Positions 56,701 to 64,000 of a stretch of DNA of 64,000 bases are shown piece by piece; the stretch's first letter is position 1, and each line of letters opens with the position of its first letter. Below the pieces are notes generated by a model. That model ran no database searches and was not told the origin of the DNA. It saw only the letters and a program-made list of their open reading frames with translations. Both the position numbers and the translations under genes were made by a program. The DNA comes from Poriferisodalis sp965231925 (lineage in GTDB: Bacteria; Actinomycetota; Acidimicrobiia; Acidimicrobiales; Poriferisodalaceae), in NCBI GenBank assembly GCA_965231925.1, contig OZ246894.1, positions 248,001-312,000 of the forward strand, read 5' to 3'.

Positions 56701-57009
56701 GGCGCGCAGCTCATCGGGCGGGGTCATCAGCACCGGCGCGCCCAACGCACCTGCCACGGTTGCGGCCACCACCGCGTCGGTCCATCGCCGACCTGACACC
56801 AGCACCACCGAAGACAACGAACCACCGGCATCAGCGGCCACCGCCTCAGCGACCTGCAGCGACGTCTCATAACGGTCCGCTCCGCCAAAACGGGCGATCG
56901 AGACATCCGAGCCGTCATTCTCGGCTGCGCCGGCCGCTGCGGCCGGAAGAACCACAACAGCGCCGAATGCCACCGCCGCTGACAACACGGCAATGGCCAA
57001 CCGGCGCAC
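53776..57009 (-). CDS. Secreted CWB2 / beta-propeller / M6-type metalloprotease
   Basis: A 1077-residue exported protein. Signal peptide: residues 1-28. Three CWB2 repeats (about 38-330): RFGGADRYETSLQVAEAV, RIAGEDRFGTGVAAAARV and RVAGSTRYDTAVKAAELV. An acidic Asp/Glu linker (about 340-385) leads to TolB-like propeller blades (about 400-700) with repeated WSPDG motifs. The C-terminal region is an M6-like protease: VRIGVLFMDFPD, then HELVHNLGLLD (about 853-863), a full HExxHxxGxxD zinc motif. The enzyme is likely wall-bound and degrades extracellular or envelope proteins. Substrate unknown. Confidence 0.82.
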   Translation of the reverse strand: MRRLAIAVLSAAVAFGAVVVLPAAAAGAAENDGSDVSIARFGGADRYETSLQVAEAVAADAGGSLSSVVLVSGRRWTDAVVAATVAGALGAPVLMTPPDELRADALEFLQRVGVTSALVVGPDASGGARGPGRGVGVGVLDALDEAGISTERIAGEDRFGTGVAAAARVTPGDMGELGRTAVIASSEVFADALVAGPFAARGIHPVLLTPPDELHPDVSGYLGEAAISHVVLMGGTAALSEPVEQAVKDLGIEVSRVAGSTRYDTAVKAAELVDGRYSDAAGQPCFTTSTIGLARARVPFDSFSAAPLLGRLCAPLVLADPAQIPPDTATYLDAAREANPSVDLRVFGGDAAVSQTAINAYIAGEDPVEDSADDPAPDEAEGEDDEAKEEADIDVLPAGTCGGAIDDEPVQLVPSTNAEDPAWSPDCSMLVYTENASLRIVSNDGTDAQELVHFDGAYLYSAVWSPDGTRIAYVRGRNDDNGNWMSHIWTVNVDGSHNNQRTEGDVADRWPAWSPDGNKIAFERETGSGRDEEGNRLDSDRHIVVMTSYGNKPKALNEGGAWERSPAWSPDGSQLAFWRDGFVTVSDTGGSNERRIHAAVYFDGGLSWSPDGTRIAFVRGDRSRTSVVIADIDGPDDEVVVDEGLLTLAPRWSPDGQRIAFHTIDDEGKHRAYVVGASGEPSGVARHCRPRGVGGVTAGFPLPEWAPSPVGTVRIGVLFMDFPDAQAAHTTEQEAARGLPWAKEYLESASYGKLDVEFVPHHQWLRAPKRYADYDEDSVLDGISRDAVDLVDAEIDFSGFDSLAVVLPSTHFSGGVAGGSIEADGVSMRRHINNSWLRDEPVEPTDWGDVAAHELVHNLGLLDMYPYDSAAHEQPASPRGQEWIPVSFGLMELNAYFLTEASLLLRRTTRTYPDGDWEWRQVERLLPIEMLAWSRWQLGWLHEHQIQCVTGGTATVTLAPISSADDAVAMAAVPIDQRRVIVIESRRQLGYDRGREVTWQRGGTGRLQALIEEGVLVYAVDSFVGSGELPVKIAGDSGDGQVDDFPVLGPGESVTLHGYTITADDGDAHTVLITRNS

Positions 57010-57118
57010 GTCGGGGAACCTAATGCCGTCTTATGTGGCCTGTTCCCTCAGTGACTCTGGGGTTCCTCCGTCGGCCGGCGGGGCGGCGGGTGTCAGCCGA
57101 CTGGAGCGGCGGCAGGTG
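57010..57118. other. Short spacer with an imperfect direct repeat
   Basis: GGCGGCGGGTGTCAGCCG (about 57083) and GCGGCGGCAGGTGTCAGCCG (about 57106) form an imperfect repeat between the metalloprotease start and the pyrE stop. Confidence 0.35.
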
Positions 57119-57706
57119 TCAGCCGGTTCTCGCTGAACCGGCAGTCTCGGTGCCGATGGCTGGGATGCCCATGTCTTCGTAGGTCGCCATCGGGAAGTAC
57201 GGCACGCCCCGCTCGTCGAATGAGCGGCGGGCGTCGTCGCCCCGGTCAGCGAGCGTGACGGCGGCGACCACTTCGGCGCCGGTGGCTTGGACGCTGTCGT
57301 AGGCCTTCAGGATGGAGCCGCCGGTGGTCACGATGTCGTCGATCAGCAGCACCCGGCTGCCCTCGCCGATGCGTGTGCCCTCGACGAGGCGGTTCGTACC
57401 GCGTCCCTTGGCTTCCTTGCGGACGATGAACCAGTTCGCCCCGCTCACCACGGCGATTGCGGCGCACAGGGCGTCGGCGCCCAGCGTGAGGCCGCCGACG
57501 GCGTCGAAGTCGACGCCTGCCGCGGTCACCCGCTCATTGATGGCCTCGGCGGCGAGCCGCAGGTCGTCGCCGGCGCCTAGTGCGACCTTGCCGTCGATGA
57601 AGTAGCGGGAGTAGTTGCCCGAGGCGAGCTGGACAGGTTCGGCAAGCTCGGTGAGGCCCTTTGCCCGCAGGATCTCCAGCAGCTTGACGTGGGCCTCAGT
57701 GCTCAT
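57119..57706 (-). CDS. pyrE: Orotate phosphoribosyltransferase
   Basis: A 195-residue enzyme of UMP synthesis that joins orotate to PRPP. VLLIDDIVTTGGSI is the PRPP-binding motif, FIVRKEAKGRGTNR the flexible catalytic loop, and LASGNYSRYFIDGK the orotate-side N-terminal segment. Stand-alone here, between two secreted-protein genes on the same strand. No other pyrimidine genes are nearby. Confidence 0.93.
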   Translation of the reverse strand: MSTEAHVKLLEILRAKGLTELAEPVQLASGNYSRYFIDGKVALGAGDDLRLAAEAINERVTAAGVDFDAVGGLTLGADALCAAIAVVSGANWFIVRKEAKGRGTNRLVEGTRIGEGSRVLLIDDIVTTGGSILKAYDSVQATGAEVVAAVTLADRGDDARRSFDERGVPYFPMATYEDMGIPAIGTETAGSARTG

Positions 57707-57737
57707 CGGTGCGATTCAGCTTCCTCGCTCACCACGT

Positions 57738-59471
57738 CTACTGGCCGATGTCGCCGGCGAGCAAGGCTGTCACACCGGCGACGGGTGCGAGCAGGCCGAG
57801 AGTGCCGAGGGCGCGCCCGCTGTCATCATGAAGCGCGACTTGCAGCGATGTCGCGACGCCCACGACCTCGCGTCGATTGTTCAGCACCGGGCCGCCGCTG
57901 CTGCCGGGGAAGAGCGGCGTGTCGGTCTTGATCCATGTTGCGCCGCGCATACCGACGGTGCCGGAGTAGCGCCCGGTGGTGAGCGTCATGGTGTCGCCGC
58001 CGATGAGAGGGTAACTGAGCCCGGTCAACGTCTCACCTGCACGCAGCGGGTCGGAGGCGAGCAGCACGGTGGGGCGCCGCTCCGCGCTGGAGTCCATCGC
58101 CAGCAGCGCTAGATCGCGCGTCTCGTCCGACCGCTGAACGGTGACGGGTATGAAGCGTTCAGGCACCTGCTCGAAGGTGCCGCCCACGTACGCCCGAATC
58201 CGTCTGCAGCCGAAACCCTCCTCATCGAAGACCACATGACGATTGGTCACGATCTGACGACCGTGGCCGACGATGAACCCGGTGCCCTGCTTGGGTGTGC
58301 CGCGGCCGGCGTCGGCGCAGCGGATCTGCACCACCGACCGGGCCACTGAGCCCCAGCCCAACTGGTAGAGGCCGCTGCTCGTCGCGGCTGCGCCTGCGTC
58401 TACGACGATGCCGGTCGCGGCAGCCGCCAGCGCAGCCGTAGCAATCAGCGACGACGGGCCGATGCCGGTCACCGTCGCCCCCGTCGAGCTGCCGATGGCC
58501 GCCAGCCAGTCCTGACCGAACGTGCCCAGCGTGTCGGGCACGGGCTCACTTGGGGCGGGCGTGAGCAGCAGCGGCTCGCACGGGCCGCGGACCGCTCCCG
58601 CTGCGAGACCGCCGAACGGGACCGTGCCGCTGGCCACAGCCACGTCGGTGACCAGCGGGCAGCCCTCAGTGCTGAAGGCGCGCCGGGCGATCAATGCGGC
58701 GGTCTCGTAGCGGTCGGCGCCGGCGACGCGATCGGTGTCGATGCCGAGCGCTCTGATCTCCTTTTCCACAGCAGCTGAGATGGCCGCCGTGCCGCCGAGG
58801 ATCGTGACCGATGCGACCTCTCGGTCTGCTTCGGTCAGGAAGCGATGTGCTTCGGCGTGGAGCTCGTCGGGCGCGGTCAAGATGAGCGGGTTGTCGCTGG
58901 TGACGCTCGGCGCGGCTGCGACCGCATCAGCGAAGTCGACCCCGGAAGCCAGATAGACCGTGTTGATCTTGTCAGGAGCGAAGGTGCGTGCGATCCGACG
59001 GGCGGTTGCGTAGCGGTCGTCGCCGGCAATGCGATCCACGTCGAAGCCCATGGCGCGCAGCGTCTCGGCCACTCCCTCCGACACCGCAGCGGCACCGCCC
59101 AGAATGATCACTTTGGCCTTGGGGTGCGATGCGCACGGTTCCAAGTAGGCCCGGGTGACCCCGGGCAGCGATGCCTGCTCGGTCAGCAGCAAGGGCCGGT
59201 CCAGCGCAGCGCCCGCGAGAGCGTCTGGCCAATTCTCGCCCGACGCCAGCGCCACGCTGTGCGAGCCGATATCGCTGTCGCAACTGCCGCCGGCGACGTT
59301 GGCCGCCAGCTCGTACACGCTGGAGCCGGTCACCCGCTGCACCGAGATGCTCGAGGCCTGCGCTGCGGCGGACTGCGGGGCCAGAACCACCGAGCCGGCC
59401 ACGACGAGGCCGAACACCGCGCAGGCCAGCCGGCTTGAGATGCGGCGCGGCCGACTTCTCGCTGCACTCAT
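57738..59471 (-). CDS. Secreted CWB2 / trypsin-like serine protease
   Basis: A 577-residue exported protein. Signal peptide: residues 1-39 (LACAVFGLVVAGSVVLAP). Three CWB2 repeats (about 42-340): RVTGSSVYELAANVA, RIAGDDRYATARRIA, RVAGADRYETAALIARR. The protease domain (about 375-577) has TNRHVV (His), RDLALLAMD (Asp) and FPGSSGGPVL (Ser about 523), a complete triad of the S1 type. It also has Cys residues in RCADAGRG and GFGCRRI. It probably acts on the cell surface. The gene is divergent from the L,D-transpeptidase gene. Confidence 0.85.
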   Translation of the reverse strand: MSAARSRPRRISSRLACAVFGLVVAGSVVLAPQSAAAQASSISVQRVTGSSVYELAANVAGGSCDSDIGSHSVALASGENWPDALAGAALDRPLLLTEQASLPGVTRAYLEPCASHPKAKVIILGGAAAVSEGVAETLRAMGFDVDRIAGDDRYATARRIARTFAPDKINTVYLASGVDFADAVAAAPSVTSDNPLILTAPDELHAEAHRFLTEADREVASVTILGGTAAISAAVEKEIRALGIDTDRVAGADRYETAALIARRAFSTEGCPLVTDVAVASGTVPFGGLAAGAVRGPCEPLLLTPAPSEPVPDTLGTFGQDWLAAIGSSTGATVTGIGPSSLIATAALAAAATGIVVDAGAAATSSGLYQLGWGSVARSVVQIRCADAGRGTPKQGTGFIVGHGRQIVTNRHVVFDEEGFGCRRIRAYVGGTFEQVPERFIPVTVQRSDETRDLALLAMDSSAERRPTVLLASDPLRAGETLTGLSYPLIGGDTMTLTTGRYSGTVGMRGATWIKTDTPLFPGSSGGPVLNNRREVVGVATSLQVALHDDSGRALGTLGLLAPVAGVTALLAGDIGQ

Positions 59472-59588
59472 GCCGATCTACGCTCCACGGGTTGCTAGTA
59501 GAGCGACGATACGGGACGTGACGCTGGTATAGACAGCACCCCAGAAGTCGCTGGCAGGAGTTTGACTCGGCTGTGGGGTGCGGTATCA

Positions 59589-60707
59589 ATGGAGGGTGTG
59601 GGCTTGCAGGGTCGGTCATGGAATGTTGCCAGGCGGGATTGGGAGCGCGCTGGCTCAGCGGGCGCTGCGAGCAGGGCTCGCCGAGTGGCAATGGCCAGCG
59701 TGGCGGCGCTGGCATTGGTGGTCTCGCCGCTCGCAGGCATCACGGACGCGGCTGCGGCGTCTCCGGCGATCGAACCGGCGGCGGTGCCGATTCTCGACAC
59801 GGAGCGAACCGTCACGAACACGCTCATGCCCGGCGAAGCCCTGCACGCGGGTGCATCGATTTTCTCGGCCAGCGGCCGCTTTCGGCTGATGCTGCACCGC
59901 GACGGCAACCTCGTGCTGTACGACACGGCAGGTGCCGACGCGGCGAGCGCGGGCCGCCCGCTTCCCGCCTCAGGGTGGTTCAACGCCGCGCTCGCGCACG
60001 TCGGCGCACCCACGGCACTGTGGGACACCCGCACGGCGGGCACCAAGGCTGACCTGCTCGTCATGGGCGACGACGGCGATCTGCAACTGCGACGTAGCGC
60101 CCCGGCAAGGTCCCCGGTATTCGCTGCCGCCAGTCTCGTCGAGCCGGCCGCCCCCGATGCGACCCGTACCGCACCCGCCGAAGCGCTGTGGAATTCGCGT
60201 ACGGCCGAGCGTCCCGGCGCCTACCTGACCGTGCATGACGACGGCACGGTCACGATCGGCTACAGCGACGGCCGGGTGCTGTGGACCGCCGGCACCTCCA
60301 CGCCCGACGTCGGCTTGGACGGCACCCGTCATGTCGTCTATGACCGCACCGCTCAGCGGGTCTGGCTGGTGGAGGCCGACGGATCGCTCTACGACACGTA
60401 CCCCGTCAGCGGAAGGGCCACCTTCCCGAGGCCCGGCAGCTACGAAGTGTTCTCCAAGTCCCGCTGGAGTTCGTCGCCCAAGACTCCGGTCACCATGGAG
60501 CACATGGTGCGTTTCGTGAAGGGAACGGCTGGGCTGCTGGATGTGGGCTTCCACTCCATCCCCCGCACGTACGGCAACCATCCCATACAGACCATCGAAG
60601 AGCTGGGGCAGCCCCGTTCAGCGGGGTGCGTGCGCCAAGACGACGCCAAGGCCGTCCAGCTCTACGACTGGGCGCCGATCGGCACGCCGGTGGTCGTGAT
60701 CGTCTAG
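59589..60707 (+). CDS. Exported L,D-transpeptidase with N-terminal lectin-like repeats
   Basis: A 372-residue exported protein from the chosen ATG. Signal helix: AMASVAALALVVSPLAG. Residues about 65-250 contain degenerate B-lectin-type repeats (MLHRDGNLVLYD, LVMGDDGDLQL, LTVHDDGTVTIGY). The C-terminal L,D-transpeptidase (YkuD-like) has the motif GFHSIPR...RSAGCVRQDDAKAV, with catalytic Cys about 347. Such enzymes make 3-3 peptidoglycan cross-links or attach proteins to the wall. The start is uncertain; the region GGAGGGTG offers a GTG at about 59598. Confidence 0.8.
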   Translation: MEGVGLQGRSWNVARRDWERAGSAGAASRARRVAMASVAALALVVSPLAGITDAAAASPAIEPAAVPILDTERTVTNTLMPGEALHAGASIFSASGRFRLMLHRDGNLVLYDTAGADAASAGRPLPASGWFNAALAHVGAPTALWDTRTAGTKADLLVMGDDGDLQLRRSAPARSPVFAAASLVEPAAPDATRTAPAEALWNSRTAERPGAYLTVHDDGTVTIGYSDGRVLWTAGTSTPDVGLDGTRHVVYDRTAQRVWLVEADGSLYDTYPVSGRATFPRPGSYEVFSKSRWSSSPKTPVTMEHMVRFVKGTAGLLDVGFHSIPRTYGNHPIQTIEELGQPRSAGCVRQDDAKAVQLYDWAPIGTPVVVIV

Positions 60708-60783
60708 GCGGCCGACCGTGGCCGCCGGCTGCGCACGCCGATGACCGAGCGGAACTGGCCGGGCCGCCGCCGGCAACCGGCCG

Positions 60784-63525
60784 CTAGGGACCGGCGTTGA
60801 TGAAGGCGTCGACTCGCCACGCGATGGTGTCGTCGTCGCTGCCGAAATCGTTCACCAAGATGGTGGCCATGAACCCGCCGGCCCCGTAGCCGTCGTCGGC
60901 CGAGCCCGCTACGGCAGTTCCCGCGAGGACTTCGGAGGGCTCACCGGAATGGGATCCGTACTCGGCTCGCATCCACGTTCCGGACCGCACCACACTCATG
61001 CCGCGCAGCTCCCAGCGGCCCGACACGAAGCTGGCTTCGCCTTCGGCAATGCCAGACACCGTGCCTGCCGCGGTCTCCACCGACCACCGGGCGTTGAACG
61101 TGTGCGGGCGTCCCGCACCGAACCCCCGGTCGATCTCCAGCGAGACGAACGTCTCGCGTACCGGCTCGCGGTGGGGGGGCAAGTGTGCGAACCCGCCGGG
61201 GTCGCGGTTGCGGAAGGCCAACCGGGTGTCCTCGCCGGTGGACGGCGGCTCGTCGCTGGGCACCCCGCCGGTCACCGGCTCGGCGCCTTCCACGACGTCG
61301 GTCAGGCGGAAACGCCGATTGGCATTGGCTACCAGGGCCGTTGACCGTGATGTCCGCCCGTACGGCCCCACCGCCCTCAGATATGTCGACTGCGTTTCGG
61401 AGAATTCCATCGCGAGGCAGCCCGGGCTCGCCGGCGCCGGCTTGCGGCGCTCCTCATCGGCGTCGGCGAGATACCAGCCCAGCGCCGTCAGATCGGCTTC
61501 GAGCGCCGGCGATTCGTCGGGCGATGTCTCAGCCACCAGCCAGCGGGTGCCTGCGTAGGTCCCCCTGGGCAGGCAGATCCAGTCTCGATTGGTGACGGCC
61601 GCACCGCGATCTGTGCGGCTGATCACCCCGTTGGCGTCGGCTCGATGGAACACCGTGCCGTCGAAGGGGAGCCGGGTGGCGAACGCTCCCAAGCCTCGCT
61701 TCGCGTCGGGTGCCTTCTCGATGCGATCCGGATCAGCATGATGCGGCGTCGACGCCCCTACCAGTATCGGCACTTCGGGCTCGGCACTCGGCGCCAGGCT
61801 CCCGCTGACCAGTGACGAGGCCTGAGCAAGCACTTCGGAGGTGATCACCGCTTCCCCGCCGAACGCCAGCACCATGCCGGGGGCGAAGCATCGCCCTTCG
61901 TTCACCGCCGCTGCGTACGCCCCGGCATCGTCAGCCCCGGCGCCGTCGGCCCTGACGCCGCCTACGGCCTGCGAGCACAGGCGCCCCACCACGAACACGT
62001 CCCGCAGGAACTCCTCGACCGGCTCGGGCAGTTCCTCGGCCCCTGCGGGCACCAGCAGCATGGGCACTGCGGCGCGCTTGGGGCGCGGCGATGCGGCCGA
62101 CATCGCCGCTGCGGCGGGCCGTCGCGCCACGGTGACCAGACCCGGCTCGCTCGCGTCAACCGGGCCTGCGAGCCGCTCGACGGCATAGGGGATCTCGTCG
62201 GGCGACGGAGCCGAGGCGGCACCGCAGAACGCTCCGGCGCCGAGCGCGTCGGGCCATCCCAAGGCGCCGCGCGATCCGTCGCTCAGGGCTGCCAGGCACA
62301 CCGACGAACGGGCGTAGTGGTCGCCGGTTCGGGTGGGCCACCAGCCGCCGAAGATCTTGGCCATCTCCACGCTGGTCTCGTAGCGGTCGGCACCGGCCAC
62401 CCTGCGCATCTCGGCCTGCGCGATCTGTGCGGCCAGCTCCGCGACGGCCTCGGGGACGTGCGACGTGTCGCCCAGCACGATCAGGTTCTCCACGTCGAGC
62501 AGGCTGAGCGCCACGGCGGTCTCTTCGGGCAGCTCGTCGCTGCCGTCGTGCAGCAGCACCGGCACTTGCCAGAAGCTCGTCCACCAGCCCGCAGCCAAGG
62601 CGTCGAGGCCGACCGCCAGCACCACCGTGCGGCCGAGCAGTTCACACCTGCTCGCTCGCTCGCGCCATTCCACGACCGAGTTGGCGTAGAACGCCAGCAC
62701 TGCATCGCCGTCGGCTGCCGAGGAGTCTGCGCACCCGCTGACGCTGCGAGGGATCGAGCGGGTGCCCAGCGACTGGGCCACCACGGCGGCTGTGCCGTAG
62801 CGGGTCTCGCCGCTGACCCGGAAGACCTCGTCGTAGCCGATGGAGACGAGCTCTCGTTCGATCTCGACGGGCACCGCAGCGGGTCCGCCGACGATGATGG
62901 CTTGGCGGGCGGCGTTGCAGCCGCCCGTGCGCAGGTCCTGCGCGGCGAGCCGGGCGGCGTGGTTCAGCGAGTCGGCCCCGTCGCGGACCGAGTCGGTCAG
63001 CAGGATGGGCGCGGCGAAGGTGTCGACCCGGGCGAAGCCGCCGATGGGGTCGAACAGGGGATCGCTGGCGGCCACGCGCCGCAACCTGGGCTCGCTCGAG
63101 AGGCCGGTGGAATCGGACAGCGACGCTGCGGTCACCGCATCGGCGGGCACGTCGGACGCCACCACGATGATCGAACGGGGACACAGCCCGAGACCCCACC
63201 AGCCGTCGGCCGAGCCCAGGCTGCGGCCGGCGCCCGAGGTGGCGTCGGCGGTGTCGAAGGGGTAGCCGCCCTTGCCTCGCAAGGTCAGCGACACGGCCAG
63301 CGCGGTCTGGTGCCGGTCGGGGCCCCACATGCGCACCGCATTGGGCCAAGCCTCGAGCTCAGGCACCGCCAAGTACGAGCGCGGCCACTGACGAGGCGAG
63401 ATCGGCCCGTCCGACACGGCGCTCTGGCTGCCAACGCTCGGCACAGCGAGCAGCGACGCAGCGACGAGAACTGTCACGAGCACAGACACCCATCGAGCCC
63501 GGCGGCGCGGACGCATCGCGTTCAT
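60784..63525 (-). CDS. Large secreted CWB2 protein with unknown C-terminal domain
   Basis: A 913-residue exported protein. Signal peptide follows MRPRRRARW (VSVLVTVLVAASLLAVP). CWB2 repeats include RMWGPDRHQTALAVSL, RVSGETRYGTAAVVAQSL and RRVAGADRYETSVEMAKIF, spread over about 600 residues, more than in the neighbouring proteins. The last 250 residues (from about LPFDGTVFHRADANG) are beta-rich without recognised motifs; FVSLEIDRGFG and AWRVDAFINAG are notable. No catalytic motif seen. It is likely a wall-attached structural or binding protein. Confidence 0.75.
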   Translation of the reverse strand: MNAMRPRRRARWVSVLVTVLVAASLLAVPSVGSQSAVSDGPISPRQWPRSYLAVPELEAWPNAVRMWGPDRHQTALAVSLTLRGKGGYPFDTADATSGAGRSLGSADGWWGLGLCPRSIIVVASDVPADAVTAASLSDSTGLSSEPRLRRVAASDPLFDPIGGFARVDTFAAPILLTDSVRDGADSLNHAARLAAQDLRTGGCNAARQAIIVGGPAAVPVEIERELVSIGYDEVFRVSGETRYGTAAVVAQSLGTRSIPRSVSGCADSSAADGDAVLAFYANSVVEWRERASRCELLGRTVVLAVGLDALAAGWWTSFWQVPVLLHDGSDELPEETAVALSLLDVENLIVLGDTSHVPEAVAELAAQIAQAEMRRVAGADRYETSVEMAKIFGGWWPTRTGDHYARSSVCLAALSDGSRGALGWPDALGAGAFCGAASAPSPDEIPYAVERLAGPVDASEPGLVTVARRPAAAAMSAASPRPKRAAVPMLLVPAGAEELPEPVEEFLRDVFVVGRLCSQAVGGVRADGAGADDAGAYAAAVNEGRCFAPGMVLAFGGEAVITSEVLAQASSLVSGSLAPSAEPEVPILVGASTPHHADPDRIEKAPDAKRGLGAFATRLPFDGTVFHRADANGVISRTDRGAAVTNRDWICLPRGTYAGTRWLVAETSPDESPALEADLTALGWYLADADEERRKPAPASPGCLAMEFSETQSTYLRAVGPYGRTSRSTALVANANRRFRLTDVVEGAEPVTGGVPSDEPPSTGEDTRLAFRNRDPGGFAHLPPHREPVRETFVSLEIDRGFGAGRPHTFNARWSVETAAGTVSGIAEGEASFVSGRWELRGMSVVRSGTWMRAEYGSHSGEPSEVLAGTAVAGSADDGYGAGGFMATILVNDFGSDDDTIAWRVDAFINAGP

Positions 63526-64000
63526 AAGGCGACAGTCTGTCGTACCGATGTCACATCCATAGGGCAGCAGACAAAGCGATATCGACGTGCGACGGACCCG
63601 GTCTTCAGATCTGACCACTCTTCTGCGGTATCGTGGCGTAGAACGTCAAGAACGCCGACGCAACGCTGACATCGAAAGTACGCCAGCGCTTGGCTCAACA
63701 CCTCAGCGCAGCGATCAGAGCCCGACGCAAGGGAACAGCGCGAAGTGAGCGAGCCGCCGCAGCGGCACCCCTATCCGGGTTGCTGGCCTCGTGTGTGCGA
63801 GGCCGAGATCGACGACGCGCTCGGGACGGCGCGGCGCTGTGCTGATCGAAGGCGTCGCAGTCGTTCATGTCCTTGGCGGGCGAACCCCGCCGCATACACT
63901 GCTGACCATCAGCCGACAACGACCACAAGCAAGTTCCCATAGCGGCCTGACCGGCCACCTGGTCCCGTCAGCCGCCTCATGAACTGGGCATTCTGGCCGC
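63526..64000. other. Non-coding end of the window
   Basis: I see no convincing gene, RNA or repeat. A plus-strand ATG at 63979 runs off the end and could be the start of the next gene, but it lacks a Shine-Dalgarno. Promoters of the large CWB2 gene should lie near 63526-63620. Confidence 0.35.

Noticed and set aside
63695..63982. Small open frames at the window end on both strands
   Set aside because: Arg/Ser/Pro-rich, without Shine-Dalgarno or family likeness.

Overview
The window is uniformly high-GC (except one island near 21.1-23.4 kb), uses GTG and TTG starts freely, and carries secreted proteins with cell-wall-binding repeat 2 (CWB2) domains, luciferase-like oxidoreductases, a one-subunit B-type SdhC and an IS1380/IS982/IS1182/IS110 set of insertion sequences. 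This points to an Actinomycetota chromosome, most likely class Acidimicrobiia; the class assignment is inference from gene content. No rRNA, CRISPR array or phage was seen.

Layout. 1-3.4 kb: end of an LppM-like membrane protein, then a toxin-antitoxin patch with a VapBC45-like pair, a second VapBC pair and a deleted vapBC remnant. 3.4-9.6 kb: H+-type pyrophosphatase, NhaA antiporter, STAS protein, luciferase-like oxidoreductase and a divergent TetR regulator. A 107-bp inverted-repeat element (MITE-like) sits exactly at the nhaA stop codon. 9.6-13.2 kb: MoxR-type ATPase and its VWA partner. 13.3-18.5 kb: a tRNA-like element, a GH2-like beta-sandwich protein and the sdhCAB operon. 18.5-25.4 kb: a secreted CWB2/beta-propeller protein, a lower-GC island with a secreted DUF6973-type protein and a four-helix membrane protein, a truncated copy of the propeller gene, and a lipoprotein sugar dehydrogenase. 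25.5-30.6 kb: FMN-binding split-barrel protein, NfeD-like/flotillin pair, TerC and an IS1380 element. 30.8-45 kb: housekeeping genes (HD protein, dnaE, thrS, alcohol dehydrogenase, aquaporin, hemB, SCP2-like protein, Fpg-like glycosylase, nitroreductase, SDR). 45-51.8 kb: hipBA, another SDR and three consecutive insertion sequences. 51.9-63.5 kb: a sigma factor with a long probably membrane-tethered tail, three large secreted CWB2 proteins (one with an M6-type metalloprotease, one with a trypsin-like protease, one with an unknown C-terminal domain), pyrE and an L,D-transpeptidase.

Themes. (1) Several places carry a duplicated end of a neighbouring gene next to unrelated DNA: vapC/hppA 3' ends, propeller-gene 3' end, alcohol dehydrogenase 5' end. 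(2) Short inverted-repeat elements ending in CTAG lie at gene 3' ends and contribute the TAG stop codon. (3) Conserved enzymes (DnaE, Fpg-like, SCP2-like, TerC) carry Gly/Ser/Asp-rich low-complexity insertions. (4) The most likely undescribed functional unit is the lower-GC cassette at 21.1-23.1 kb, a secreted DUF6973 protein followed by a small polytopic membrane protein, which has the layout of an effector and membrane immunity protein. That function is a hypothesis only.
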